Positions 17,302-25,932 of a DNA stretch of 45,545 nt are shown here, in pieces (positions within the stretch are counted from its first letter, which is position 1; every line of letters starts with the position of its first letter). The stretch spans positions 1 through 45,545 of the forward strand of contig JAEWAD010000382.1 of NCBI GenBank assembly GCA_023391905.1, read 5' to 3'. The stretch comes from Pseudomonadota bacterium (GTDB lineage: Bacteria; Pseudomonadota; Alphaproteobacteria; Rhizobiales; Kaistiaceae). A program made the translations under genes and the position numbers. The notes beneath the pieces were generated by a model. That model ran no database searches. It saw only the letters and a list, made by a program, of their open reading frames with translations, and was not told where the DNA came from.

Positions 17302-18423
17302 TCAGACTGACCTTTCATAACGAACCATGCGGTCTTCGCCGAGGCGCGCTTCCTCGACGCGGCGGAAGCGCGGACTGCGCTCGATCGCGGAGAGGGCCCC
17401 GCCGGCGAGTGCCCGCACGCCGTCCGGCCCGACCACGACCGGCGCGTGAAACAGAACGACCTCGTCGAGCAGGCCGCGATGCAGCAGCGACACGGCGACC
17501 TTGGCGCCGCCCTCGACGAGAAGGCGCGTCACGCCGCGCTCCGCCAGAACCCGCAACGCCGCCTCGATGTCGACGCCGCCGGAACCCGTTCCGACCGTGA
17601 GAACGTCGACGCCACAGGCGAGAAGCTTCTCGCGGTTGACGAGCGGCGCCTCCATCGCGGAGACCACCCAGAGCGCTGTGTCTCCGGCGCCCTTCACCAG
17701 GGAAGATGCGGGCGACAGCCGCGCCTGCGTATCCAGCACGATGCGGATGGGCGAATGGGCCCGAAGTCCGGGAACCCGAACCGTGAGGCTCGGGTCGTCG
17801 ACGAGCGCCGTGCCGATGCCGATCAAAGTGGCGTCGGCCTCGATACGCATAGTCTGCAGCCGAGCGAAAGCCTCGCGTCCCGATACCAGCATCCGCTCGC
17901 CCGCCACACGACCGATCATGCCGTCGGCCGAAACCGCGAGCTTCAGCGTCACATGCGGGCGCCCCGCCGCCAGGACGGTAACATGGCCCGCGTGCTGGCG
18001 CCGCGCCTCGTCGCCGAGCACACCGTTCGTAACGGTGATGCCCGCGTCGCGCATCAGGGCATGTCCCCGCCCCTGCAGCCGCGGATCCGGATTGTCCATG
18101 GCGCTGACGACACGGGAAACGCCGGCGGAAATCAGCGCCTGCGCCGAATCCGGCGACGGCTCCATCGTGGTGAATACGGTCGCGCCGCGGGTTTCGTCCT
18201 GCGCCGCCTGGAGGGCGACCGGCTCTGCATGGGGCGCGCCGCCCGGCCCGGTCGCGCCCCGACCGACTACAATCGGTCCGTCAGGCGTATCGCGAATGAC
18301 GAGCGTTCCGACCGAGGGAGCCGGCGCGGTCGAGCCGAGATTGCGCCGGCCATAGCGCAGCGCAACCGCCATCAGCCGACGGTCCATCTCCGAATCGACG
18401 CTCGCAGTCGGCGTTGTCGCCAT
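17302..18423 (-). CDS. ribD: RibD-like protein with degenerate deaminase domain and intact reductase domain
   Basis: RibD normally deaminates (N-terminal domain) and reduces (C-terminal domain) the ribosylamino-pyrimidine in riboflavin synthesis. In this 373-aa protein the reductase half (residues ~155-370: TLKLAVSADGMIG, LIGIGTALVDDPSLTVR, LLVEGGAKVAVSLL) looks intact. The deaminase half keeps HAE (65-67) but reads MEPSPDSAQALISAGV where the family has EPC, about eight residues and a second Cys. Both zinc cysteines are therefore absent and PNP is PAP near residue 34. The frame is clean, so this is not a frameshift. The domain probably cannot bind zinc. Neighbours are nrdR upstream and ribE downstream. 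Confidence 0.9.
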   Translation of the reverse strand: MATTPTASVDSEMDRRLMAVALRYGRRNLGSTAPAPSVGTLVIRDTPDGPIVVGRGATGPGGAPHAEPVALQAAQDETRGATVFTTMEPSPDSAQALISAGVSRVVSAMDNPDPRLQGRGHALMRDAGITVTNGVLGDEARRQHAGHVTVLAAGRPHVTLKLAVSADGMIGRVAGERMLVSGREAFARLQTMRIEADATLIGIGTALVDDPSLTVRVPGLRAHSPIRIVLDTQARLSPASSLVKGAGDTALWVVSAMEAPLVNREKLLACGVDVLTVGTGSGGVDIEAALRVLAERGVTRLLVEGGAKVAVSLLHRGLLDEVVLFHAPVVVGPDGVRALAGGALSAIERSPRFRRVEEARLGEDRMVRYERSV

Positions 18424-18473
18424 CCGAAACCCCGCAGATCCGGTGACGCGGCGCAGAACGCCGCGTCACGGCT

Positions 18474-18953
18474 TCAATCGCGTGTGTCGACCTCGGCCAC
18501 GTCCTGAGCCGAAAGCTCATCGAGAACGGTCGAGAAGTCCTTCGCTTCGCGGAAGTTGCGATAGACGGAAGCAAAGCGGACATAGGCGACGTCATCGAGA
18601 CCCTTCAGGGCCTCCATGACATAGACGCCGATCTGCTCGGCGTTGATTTCGCTCTCGCCGCTGCTTTCGAGCTGGCGCACGACCCCGTTGATCATCCGCT
18701 CGACGCGGTCGGGATCGACCGGCCGCTTGCGCAGCGCGACCTGGACCGACCGCATCAGCTTGTCCCGATCGAAGGGAACCCGCCGCCCGCTCTTCTTCAC
18801 GACCGTCAACTCGCGCAACTGAATGCGCTCGAAGGTCGTGAACCGACCGCCGCAATCCGCGCAGACCCGGCGCCGCCGGATGGACGTATTGTCCTCCGAC
18901 GGGCGGGAGTCCTTCACCTGCGTATCGTCGCTGCCGCAATAAGGACAACGCAT
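18474..18953 (-). CDS. nrdR: Transcriptional repressor NrdR
   Basis: Represses ribonucleotide reductase genes in response to ATP/dATP. The 159-aa protein has the N-terminal zinc ribbon (MRCPYC at the start, VCADCGGRFTTFER later), followed by an ATP-cone domain (VVKKSGRRVPFDRDKLMRSV). It lies 12 nt after glyA and 50 nt before ribD, the usual glyA-nrdR-ribD order of this order of bacteria. I did not find a paired NrdR box in the window, which is expected as no nrd genes are present. Confidence 0.96.
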   Translation of the reverse strand: MRCPYCGSDDTQVKDSRPSEDNTSIRRRRVCADCGGRFTTFERIQLRELTVVKKSGRRVPFDRDKLMRSVQVALRKRPVDPDRVERMINGVVRQLESSGESEINAEQIGVYVMEALKGLDDVAYVRFASVYRNFREAKDFSTVLDELSAQDVAEVDTRD

Positions 18954-18965
18954 GGCCTGTTCCGA

Positions 18966-20273
18966 TCAGGAGTAAATCGGGAAGCGCGCGGTCAGCGCGT
19001 GGACGCGTTCCTTGACCGAGGCCTCGACGAGCGGGGCCGAGCCGTCTTCCGACTGCGACACGGCGCTCAGGACTTCGGCGATCAGTCGGCCGACCTCCTG
19101 GAACTCCGCGACGCCGAAGCCGCGCGTCGTGGCGGCCGGCGTGCCGAGGCGGATGCCGGACGTGACGAAGGGCTTCTCCGGATCATACGGAATGCCGTTC
19201 TTGTTGCAGGTCAGGCCGGCGCGGACGAGTGCCTTCTCCGACACGTTGCCCTTCACCTGCTTGGGACGCAGGTCGACGAGCATCAGGTGGTTGTCGGTGC
19301 CGCCCGAAACGATGTCGAAGCCGGTGCTCTTGAGGGTTTCCGCAAGCGCACGAGCATTTTCGACGACGTTGTTCGCGTAGAGCTTGAAGTCTGGGCGCAG
19401 CGCCTCGGCGAAGGCAACCGCCTTGGCCGCGATCACGTGCATCAGCGGACCGCCCTGCAGGCCGGGGAACACGGCCGAGTTGATCTTCTTGGCGATCGCC
19501 TCGTCGTTGGTCAGGATCATGCCGCCGCGCGGGCCGCGCAGCGACTTGTGCGTCGTCGTCGTGACGACATGCGCATGCGGCAGCGGCGACGGGTGCGCGC
19601 CACCGGCGACGAGACCGGCGAAGTGCGCCATGTCGACCATCAGGTAGGCGCCGACCGAATCCGCGATCTCGCGAAAGCGCTTGAAATCCCAGATGCGGGA
19701 ATAGGCGGTGCCGCCGGCGATGATCAGCTTCGGCTTCGTCTCCTCGGCGATGCGCTGGATCTCTTCATAGTCGAGGAGCTGGTCCTCGCGGCGCACGCCA
19801 TAGGGCGCCACGTTGAACCACTTGCCCGACATGTTGACCTGCGAGCCGTGGGTCAGGTGACCGCCCGCGGCGAGGTCGAGGCCCATGAAGGTGTCGCCCG
19901 GCTGCAGCAGCGCGAGGAAGACGGCCTGGTTCATCTGGCTGCCGGAATTCGGCTGGACGTTGACGAACTCGCAGCCGAACAGCTTCTTGGCGCGCTCGAT
20001 GGCGAGCGTCTCGACGATGTCGACGAACTCGCAGCCGCCGTAATAGCGCTTGCCCGGATAGCCCTCCGCATACTTGTTCGTCAGCACCGAACCCTGCGCC
20101 TCGAGAACAGCGCGCGAGACGATGTTCTCCGATGCGATCAGTTCGATTTCATGCTGCTGGCGACCGAGCTCCTTGCCGATGGCATCGGCGATTTCCGGAT
20201 CGGCCTCGGCGAGGGTCCGGTTGAAGAAGGCGGAGGTCGAGGAAAGGCTGTCGGCGCGATCCGTCAGAGACAT
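18966..20273 (-). CDS. glyA: Serine hydroxymethyltransferase
   Basis: PLP enzyme that interconverts serine and glycine and supplies one-carbon units. The 435-aa product has IELIASENIVSRAVLEAQGS, NKYAEGYPGKRYYGG and the PLP-lysine motif TTTHKSLRGPRGG. ATG 20273 gives a normal length, with AGGA 11 nt upstream; an in-frame ATG at 20285 is possible and the frame runs open to 20417. It is first of the glyA-nrdR-ribD-ribE-ribH-nusB-thiL run. No glycine riboswitch is visible. Confidence 0.96.
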   Translation of the reverse strand: MSLTDRADSLSSTSAFFNRTLAEADPEIADAIGKELGRQQHEIELIASENIVSRAVLEAQGSVLTNKYAEGYPGKRYYGGCEFVDIVETLAIERAKKLFGCEFVNVQPNSGSQMNQAVFLALLQPGDTFMGLDLAAGGHLTHGSQVNMSGKWFNVAPYGVRREDQLLDYEEIQRIAEETKPKLIIAGGTAYSRIWDFKRFREIADSVGAYLMVDMAHFAGLVAGGAHPSPLPHAHVVTTTTHKSLRGPRGGMILTNDEAIAKKINSAVFPGLQGGPLMHVIAAKAVAFAEALRPDFKLYANNVVENARALAETLKSTGFDIVSGGTDNHLMLVDLRPKQVKGNVSEKALVRAGLTCNKNGIPYDPEKPFVTSGIRLGTPAATTRGFGVAEFQEVGRLIAEVLSAVSQSEDGSAPLVEASVKERVHALTARFPIYS

Positions 20274-20366
20274 GGGGCGGTCCATCCTGTTGTCGGCACC
20301 GGATCGAGCCAGAGAGTCGGCGCGTCCGGAACTCGGGCCACGTACCATATGTGGGGGTAGAGGCCA

Positions 20367-20390
20367 AGAAAAAGGGCCTGATCGGCCCTT
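20367..20390 (-). terminator. Rho-independent terminator after the L,D-transpeptidase gene
   Basis: Read on the minus strand, AAGGGCC, a 5-nt loop and GGCCCTT are followed by a T-rich run (TTTTTCTT). It lies 60 nt downstream of the L,D-transpeptidase stop and ahead of glyA. A second strong 11-bp hairpin (20405-20429, CGTTCCGGGCC with its complement, loop of 3) lies just before it and may help. Confidence 0.8.
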
Positions 20391-20449
20391 CAATTCACGC
20401 TTGCCGTTCCGGGCCACCGGCCCGGAACGCGCGATCTGGTTTGCGACGG

Positions 20450-21745
20450 CTACTGCAGCGCCAGCTGGCCGATGCCGTCATTGTTGTAGATGTCGTCGCG
20501 GAAATGGGTGACGCCGTCGCCCATCGCCCAGGCGCTGATGTACTGCAGGTAGAGCGGCACTTCCGGCTTCGGATTGACGTGCACCTGCTCGCCCGACTTG
20601 AAGATCTGGTCGATCCGCTCGCGCGGGAAGTCCGGATTGTCGCGCAGCAGCCAGCCGATCACCTGGCGGATGTTCTGCACACGGATGCAGCCCGAGGAAT
20701 CGAAGCGCTCGACGCGGCCGAAGATGTCCTTCTGCGGCGTGTCGTGCATGTAGACCTGCTCGTCGTTGTGGAACGAGATGCGCACGCTGCCGAGCGAATT
20801 GAAATCGCCCGGATCCTGCCGGAACATATAGCCCTTGGTCGCCTGGTCGGTGTTCCAGTCGATCGACTCCGGCGGCACCTCGACGCCAGCCGAATCGTAG
20901 ATGCGAATCTGCTTCTTGGTCAGGTAGTCGGGCGACTTCTGCATCAGCGGGATCAGGTCCTTGCGGATGATCGACGCAGGAACCGTCCAATAGGGGTTGA
21001 AGCTGACGCGATAGATCTTGGTCGCGAGGATCGGCGTCGGACGATCGACCTTCCCGACGACGGCGGTGTGGCGCGAGATAACCCGGCCGCCCTCCACCAC
21101 CTCGATCGCGGCGGCGGGAATGTTGATCATCACGTAGCGATCGCCAAGGAAGCCCGACATCGAGCGCAGGCGAACCAAATTGGTCTGCAGCTGCGCGAGA
21201 CGGACCGCCGCGGGGACGTTCATCATGTTGATGGTCGAGGGGCCCGCAACGCCATCGGCCGGCAGGCCGTGACGAGCCTGGAAACGACGCAGCGCCGCAT
21301 CGACGTAGGAATCGAACGTCTGGGAGTTGCCAGCACCCGCCGCCAGGTCGCCCGTCACCGTCAGGCGCTGGCGCAGGATCACGACGTTCGGATCCTTGTT
21401 GCCGAGGCTGAGCTTCTTGTCGCCGGGGACCACCGGCCAACCGCCGCGCGCGACGATGTCCGTGTAGTTCTGAATGGCGTACTCGGTGGTGGTCGCCGTC
21501 TCGGGCGACAGAATCGGTGCCGATGTCCGGACAGAGGCGGCGCCGCTCGAGGCGGCATCGAACCCGTCGGACCAGTCATTGCTGCGATTCTGCAGAACCT
21601 GGTTGATCGGATCGACTTCCTGGGCGAGCGCGGAAAGCGGCATCGCGACCGAAGCGGCCATGGCGCCGGCGATCGAACGCAGGGCGCCGCGTCGCGTCAT
21701 CGCCGCGGGTGCCGGGAGGAGAAATGTCTTCTTTGATCCGCTCAT
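20450..21745 (-). CDS. L,D-transpeptidase (YcbB/LdtP-like)
   Basis: Cross-links peptidoglycan (3-3 links) or anchors proteins to it; acts in the periplasm. The 431-aa product has an export signal (TRRGALRSIAGAMAAS, cleavage near ALAQE), a peptidoglycan-binding domain (ALRRFQARHGLPADGVAGP, residues ~150-170) and a YkuD catalytic domain. The catalytic motif is HDTPQKDIFGRVERFDSSGC, with His334 and Cys353. The LdtR-type regulator lies upstream on the same strand, as in Liberibacter and rhizobia, so the gene is probably under LdtR control. A twin arginine (T-R-R-G) makes Tat export possible. Confidence 0.93.
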   Translation of the reverse strand: MSGSKKTFLLPAPAAMTRRGALRSIAGAMAASVAMPLSALAQEVDPINQVLQNRSNDWSDGFDAASSGAASVRTSAPILSPETATTTEYAIQNYTDIVARGGWPVVPGDKKLSLGNKDPNVVILRQRLTVTGDLAAGAGNSQTFDSYVDAALRRFQARHGLPADGVAGPSTINMMNVPAAVRLAQLQTNLVRLRSMSGFLGDRYVMINIPAAAIEVVEGGRVISRHTAVVGKVDRPTPILATKIYRVSFNPYWTVPASIIRKDLIPLMQKSPDYLTKKQIRIYDSAGVEVPPESIDWNTDQATKGYMFRQDPGDFNSLGSVRISFHNDEQVYMHDTPQKDIFGRVERFDSSGCIRVQNIRQVIGWLLRDNPDFPRERIDQIFKSGEQVHVNPKPEVPLYLQYISAWAMGDGVTHFRDDIYNNDGIGQLALQ

Positions 21746-22066
21746 GACACTACTTCTGGAAGCTCGCTGTAGATGGGCGTCGCGAAATCATCGCCGCCCG
21801 GATTGTCCCTGCGGCTGGCACGCGCCGCGAACTCGTAATCGAACTGCTGGCAGACCCGGCCCGCGACATCGGCAACCGCACGACGTAACGGGCACGCAAC
21901 TCCGGCGCGTGAAAAACACAAACGCCCCCGACTGGCAACATAGCTGAGCCGGCATGCTTCGTTTCCACGCCAGTATGGCGCTTTGATGTCGCACCCTTGC
22001 GCAGCACTCGCCGCAAGATTGAGGCCATCATGGTTACCGGATTCTTTCACCAGCATGACGGCAAAC
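21746..22066 (-). other. Long leader/promoter region of the L,D-transpeptidase gene
   Basis: A 320-bp stretch with no supported gene between the LdtR terminator and the transpeptidase start. Open frames here lack ribosome sites and run into the transpeptidase gene. It contains the 13-bp palindrome CGCCA-GTA-TGGCG (21968-21980), a candidate operator. The region should hold the transpeptidase promoter; I could not fix its boxes. Confidence 0.45.
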
Positions 22067-22095
22067 AAAAACCCCGGCCTCGGGCCGGGGTTTTT
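22067..22095. terminator. Bidirectional Rho-independent terminator of the ldtR-like gene
   Basis: AAAAA, CCCCGGCC (22072-22079), loop TCG, GGCCGGGG (22083-22090), TTTTT. The symmetric A and T runs allow termination in both directions; on the minus strand it ends the LdtR-like transcript 21 nt after its stop, separating it from the transpeptidase gene. Confidence 0.9.
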
Positions 22096-22115
22096 CAGAG
22101 AACCGTTACCGCCGA

Positions 22116-22628
22116 TCAGAGGCGATAGAGGATCTGGTCGGTCCAGAAGCGATCGAGCCGCTGCATGGCGCGGTTGAGCATCTGGAAGTCGTCGGCGGCG
22201 ATACCGCCCACCTGCTCGATGGACTTCATGTGGCGCTCGTAGACGCCCGCCACGATGCTGGCGATTTCCTGGCCCTGCTCGGTCAGGCTGACCCGCACCG
22301 AGCGCCGGTCCATCCGCGAACGCTGGTGATGGATGAAGCCCATCTCGACCAGCTTCTTTAGATTGTAGGAGACGTTCGAACCCAGATAGTAGCCGCGGCT
22401 GCGAAGCTCGCCGGCGGTCAGCTCGGCGTCGCCGATGTTGAAGAGAAGCAGCGCCTGGACGCTGTTGACGTCGGACCGGCCGGAGCGCTCGAACTCGTCC
22501 TTGATGACGTCGAGCAGGCGGCGGTGCAGCCTTTCCACCAGCGTCAGCGCTTCCATGTAAAGCGGCTTCAGATCCGGTGTATTGTTCTGCTGGATGACTG
22601 GTTCAACTGCTCGCGTCGCGCTGATCAT
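22116..22628 (-). CDS. ldtR: LdtR-like MarR-family regulator
   Basis: Winged-helix regulator of 170 aa. The MarR core includes AELTAGELRSRGYYLGSNVSYNLKKLVEMGF (recognition helix in the LGSNVSYNLKKL part) and the wing RSRMDRRSVRVSLTEQG. The protein and its place beside an L,D-transpeptidase match LdtR of Liberibacter and Sinorhizobium, which activates ldtP and responds to osmotic stress and small ligands. ATG 22628 is preferred (GAGAGG and GGAAAG upstream); the frame is open to 22697. The upstream DNA at 22700-22720 is AT-rich (AATATGATCTTAAATAT) and could be its own operator. Confidence 0.85.
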   Translation of the reverse strand: MISATRAVEPVIQQNNTPDLKPLYMEALTLVERLHRRLLDVIKDEFERSGRSDVNSVQALLLFNIGDAELTAGELRSRGYYLGSNVSYNLKKLVEMGFIHHQRSRMDRRSVRVSLTEQGQEIASIVAGVYERHMKSIEQVGGIAADDFQMLNRAMQRLDRFWTDQILYRL

Positions 22629-22815
22629 CTTTCCGGCCTCTCTGTTGCGTGGCAAGTATTCCTCTCGCCTGATGAGACCGGACCTTAGAGCGACCATTTG
22701 AATATGATCTTAAATATCACGCTTAACGCAGGCTTACCCGGGCTGACCCGCCTCAAAACGGCGCTTATCGTTAAAAAAGCTGCTACGCCGCCGGGAATCG
22801 GCGCGCAGACGACCG

Positions 22816-23238
22816 TCAAGCCGAGGCGGCTTCGTGCCGTTTGCTCATGACCAGGAGGGCGACGAAGACGAGCAGTGTCACGACGTGGAAGGCGACGATG
22901 AGCAGGTCCAGGCCAAACGTCTCGGCAAACACCGTGTGCATGGCGATTTCGAACAGCGCCACGTAGATCCAGATCACATTGCCCCAGGCCACGCGCATCC
23001 AGAGCCCGACGGCCGCGACGAGGTCGACGACCGCGAGTTGAATGGTCACCGCCCGCCAGGGCGTCGACATCGTCTCGAAGCTCCAGCCCGGATCCTGGAA
23101 GACGCCGGCGATATAGAGCCAGTGCCGCAGCCCCAGCAGCAGAAGCATCGCCGCCACGCCGCGAAGATAGATCGTCAGCGCCAGATCGTAGGGATTGTCG
23201 GGCTCGCTCGGGAGCTGGGTGACTTCATTGTCGATCAT
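22816..23238 (-). CDS. Small four-span membrane protein (DUF6163-like)
   Basis: A 140-aa inner-membrane protein of unknown function. Four hydrophobic segments are visible: around AAMLLLLGLRHWLYIAGVF, AVTIQLAVVDLVAAVGLWM, VIWIYVALFEIAMHTVF and LLIVAFHVVTLLVFVALLVM, with the basic tail KRHEAASA. Its size and place upstream of the LdtR-type gene suggest the DUF6163 family, but I could not check this. The start ATGA overlaps the stop of the hydrolase gene upstream, so the two are co-translated. A 187-bp gap separates it from ldtR. Confidence 0.75.
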   Translation of the reverse strand: MIDNEVTQLPSEPDNPYDLALTIYLRGVAAMLLLLGLRHWLYIAGVFQDPGWSFETMSTPWRAVTIQLAVVDLVAAVGLWMRVAWGNVIWIYVALFEIAMHTVFAETFGLDLLIVAFHVVTLLVFVALLVMSKRHEAASA

Positions 23239-24275
23239 GGTAGCGGCAGATCTCCTTCGGGCGGCACCACGAAGTGCCTATCGACGGCCTCGGGGTCAAC
23301 ATCCGCGAGCGTCGCCGGTTTCCAGACCGGCGCCTGATCCTTGTCGATCAGCACCGCGCGCACGCCTTCATAGAAGTCATGCCCGTCCAGAATTGCACAG
23401 GCAATCCGCCAGTCCAGGCGGATGCAATCCTCGAAGGAAAGGGCGCGCGCGGCGCGAATCTGCCGCAGGGCGACGCGCAGGCTGGTCGGCGACTTCGCCC
23501 GGATAGCCTCCGCGATCTGCCGCGCCCATCCGGCATTCGCACCCGTGAGCGTCTCGAGGCGGGCGACGATCGATTCGACGGAACCGGTCGCGAAGAGGGC
23601 GTCGATGTCGCCAAGCAGGCCGGGCAGCGTCTCCGCCTCGACGACCTCGGCATGCTCGGCCAGCACGGCGTCGACCTCGCTCGTTTCGGCAAGACGCGCG
23701 ACGATGGCGTCGAAGCGCGCCGCCGGAACGGCATGGGTAGCGATCCCCGCCAGCATCGCATCACCCCGGCGGAGCCTTGCCGCGGCAAGCGCGCAATAGA
23801 CGCCGGTTTCGCCCGGCATGCGCGCAAGGAAGAAGCTCGATCCGACATCGGGAAAGAAGCCGATGCCCGACTCGGGCATGGCGAATACGGCACTCTCGGC
23901 GAAGACACGATGCGAGCCATGAACCGCGATCCCCGCGCCGCCACCCATGATGTAGCCATCGACCAAGGCAACATAGGGTTTCGGAAAGGCCTTGATGGCG
24001 GCGTTCAGGCGATACTCGTCATGAAAGAAGGCCTTCTGTTCCGGAGCCCCCCTGCCCGCCTCACAGACGGCGCGGATATCGCCGCCGGCGCAGAAGGCTC
24101 GCCCCTCGCCCCGAACGATCACGACATGGACCGCCGGGTCGTCGCGCCACGCCGCGAGCCTCGTCGCCAGCGCGGACACCATGCCATGCGACAGGGCGTT
24201 CAGCGCGCCGGGGCGACTGAGGGTGGCAATGCCCGCATGTCCCTGACGCTCGAAACGGATCTCGGGCTCGGCCAT
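23235..24275 (-). CDS. Enoyl-CoA hydratase/isomerase family, 3-hydroxyisobutyryl-CoA hydrolase-like
   Basis: Crotonase-fold protein of 346 aa, the length of 3-hydroxyisobutyryl-CoA hydrolases (valine breakdown) rather than of the ~260-aa hydratases. Motifs are the CoA-binding GEGRAFCAGGDIRAV, the oxyanion loop YIMGGGAGIAVHGSHR and MPESGIGFFPDVGSSFFLAR, which carries the Glu and Asp expected of the hydrolase. ATG 24275 has GGAG six nt upstream; an ATG at 24290 is weaker. It is coupled to the DUF6163-like gene and divergent from the CNNM/CorC gene. No other valine-catabolism gene is in the window. Confidence 0.85.
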   Translation of the reverse strand: MAEPEIRFERQGHAGIATLSRPGALNALSHGMVSALATRLAAWRDDPAVHVVIVRGEGRAFCAGGDIRAVCEAGRGAPEQKAFFHDEYRLNAAIKAFPKPYVALVDGYIMGGGAGIAVHGSHRVFAESAVFAMPESGIGFFPDVGSSFFLARMPGETGVYCALAAARLRRGDAMLAGIATHAVPAARFDAIVARLAETSEVDAVLAEHAEVVEAETLPGLLGDIDALFATGSVESIVARLETLTGANAGWARQIAEAIRAKSPTSLRVALRQIRAARALSFEDCIRLDWRIACAILDGHDFYEGVRAVLIDKDQAPVWKPATLADVDPEAVDRHFVVPPEGDLPLP

Positions 24276-24545
24276 ATTCGTCTCCGTCATGATGCCGCCG
24301 ACAGTAAGCGGTGGCTGCGGCGCGACAAGCGCGATCGGCCGTCGTCCCCACCTGATTGCCCCCGAAGGAACTGTCATCTCTCCGCTGGCGGGAACCCGTC
24401 GGCTTCGGTATGATCGCCCGCATGTCGACAGCAGCAGCGAAGCAGCATTCCGGGGCAGGGCCGCACGGCCGTGCCTGCCGGCTTCATTTCCGTGGCCGGA
24501 CCGTCATGATGCCTCCCCCGATGATCGCCATCCGCTAGACGATCC

Positions 24546-25838
24546 ATGCCCTGGCAAGACATCCTGATCATCGCTGTGTTGATCATGTTCAACGGCTTCT
24601 TCGCGCTGTCGGAGATTGCCGTCGTCTCCTCGCGCCCGGCACGGTTGCAGATGCTGGCCAGCGAAGGCACCCGCGGCGCGACCGCGGCCCTGCGCCTTGC
24701 CGAGGATCCGACCGGATTCCTCTCCGCTGTCCAGATCGGCATCACCCTTGTCGCCATTCTCTCCGGCGCCTATGGCGAGGCGGCGCTGGCCACGCCGCTG
24801 AACGATTTCCTGCTCGGGCATTTTCCCAATCTCGGCAGCAAGGCCTCGACGATCTCCACGGTCGTCGTCGTGGTCGGACTCGCCTATTTCTCGCTCATCA
24901 TGGGCGAGCTCGTGCCAAAGCGCCTCGCACTGACCAATCCCGAGCGCCTCGCCTGCTTCGTCGCCGGCCCCGTGGGGGTTCTCGCCCGCGTCGCCTTGCC
25001 GATCGTGTGGTTCCTGCGTCTTTCCACCGAGACCGTCCTGCGCGTGCTCGGCCAGAAGGACAAGGACGACCGCTCGGTCACCGAGGAAGAGGTCAAGACG
25101 ATGATCGCCGAGGGCACCGAGGCCGGCGTCTTTCATCAGGCCGAGCGCGACATGATCGAGGCGGTGATCCGTGTCGCCGATCGTTCGGTTCGCTCGATCA
25201 TGGTGGCGCGGCCGGACGTGGTGTGGCTCGACATCGAGGACCCGCCGGCCGACATCCGCGACGCCGTCATCCACTCCGGCCACTCCCGCTTCCCGGTCAG
25301 CCGCGACGAGATCGACGCCGTGATCGGCATCGTCCACGCCAAGGACCTGCTGGAGCAGATCTACAGCGGCCAGACCGTCGACCTCGCACCCGTCATCCGG
25401 GAGCCGCTCTATGTCGACGAGCGGATGCCGATCCTCACGGTGCTCGACCGCTTCAAGTCGTCGAACGTGCACATGGCGATCGTGCTGGACGAATATGGGA
25501 GCTTCCAGGGCGTGGTCACGCCGATGGACATCCTGATCGCCATCGCCGGCGACATGCCCGAGCACGAGGGCGACGAAATCCCGGACGCGGTCCAGCGCGC
25601 AGATGGCTCCTGGCTGATCGACGGCAGCGCCGCCATCGACACGGTCGAACGGACGCTGGGGTTGAAGGCGCTGGGCAGCGACGGCGACTTCGCCACCCTC
25701 GCCGGCTTCATGCTGCACCACCTCGGCCACATCCCGGTGCCCGGCGAGTTCTTCCACCACGAGGGCTGGATCTTCGAAGTGGTTGACCTCGACGGCCGCC
25801 GGATCGACAAGGTTCTCGCCCGAAAGGGCGACTCCTAG
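24546..25838 (+). CDS. CNNM/HlyC/CorC-family transporter-like protein (DUF21-CBS-CorC_HlyC)
   Basis: Membrane protein of 430 aa with three parts: an N-terminal DUF21/CNNM membrane domain (residues 1-~190: NGFFALSEIAVVSSR, IGITLVAILSGAYGEAAL, IMGELVPKRLAL), a pair of CBS domains (~200-330: VRSIMVARPDVVWLDIEDPP, GFQ-type VLDEYGSFQGVVTPMDILIA) and a C-terminal CorC_HlyC domain (~345-430). The family is linked to Mg2+/Co2+ transport or its control; older labels call it hemolysin. No strong ribosome site lies before ATG 24546. It is followed 94 bp later by hemB. Confidence 0.9.
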   Translation: MPWQDILIIAVLIMFNGFFALSEIAVVSSRPARLQMLASEGTRGATAALRLAEDPTGFLSAVQIGITLVAILSGAYGEAALATPLNDFLLGHFPNLGSKASTISTVVVVVGLAYFSLIMGELVPKRLALTNPERLACFVAGPVGVLARVALPIVWFLRLSTETVLRVLGQKDKDDRSVTEEEVKTMIAEGTEAGVFHQAERDMIEAVIRVADRSVRSIMVARPDVVWLDIEDPPADIRDAVIHSGHSRFPVSRDEIDAVIGIVHAKDLLEQIYSGQTVDLAPVIREPLYVDERMPILTVLDRFKSSNVHMAIVLDEYGSFQGVVTPMDILIAIAGDMPEHEGDEIPDAVQRADGSWLIDGSAAIDTVERTLGLKALGSDGDFATLAGFMLHHLGHIPVPGEFFHHEGWIFEVVDLDGRRIDKVLARKGDS

Positions 25839-25932
25839 CCCGCTCGCCTACCCGAAGGCGCGACAGCGCTGCGCTTGCCGCCGGAACAGCCGGTGATAAC
25901 GTCCAGCCGTCACGCCGCTCAAGGAACCGAAG

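Noticed and set aside
21742..22068. 108-aa open frame upstream of the L,D-transpeptidase
   Set aside because: No ribosome site, overlaps the transpeptidase start and starts inside the terminator; composition unlike its neighbours.
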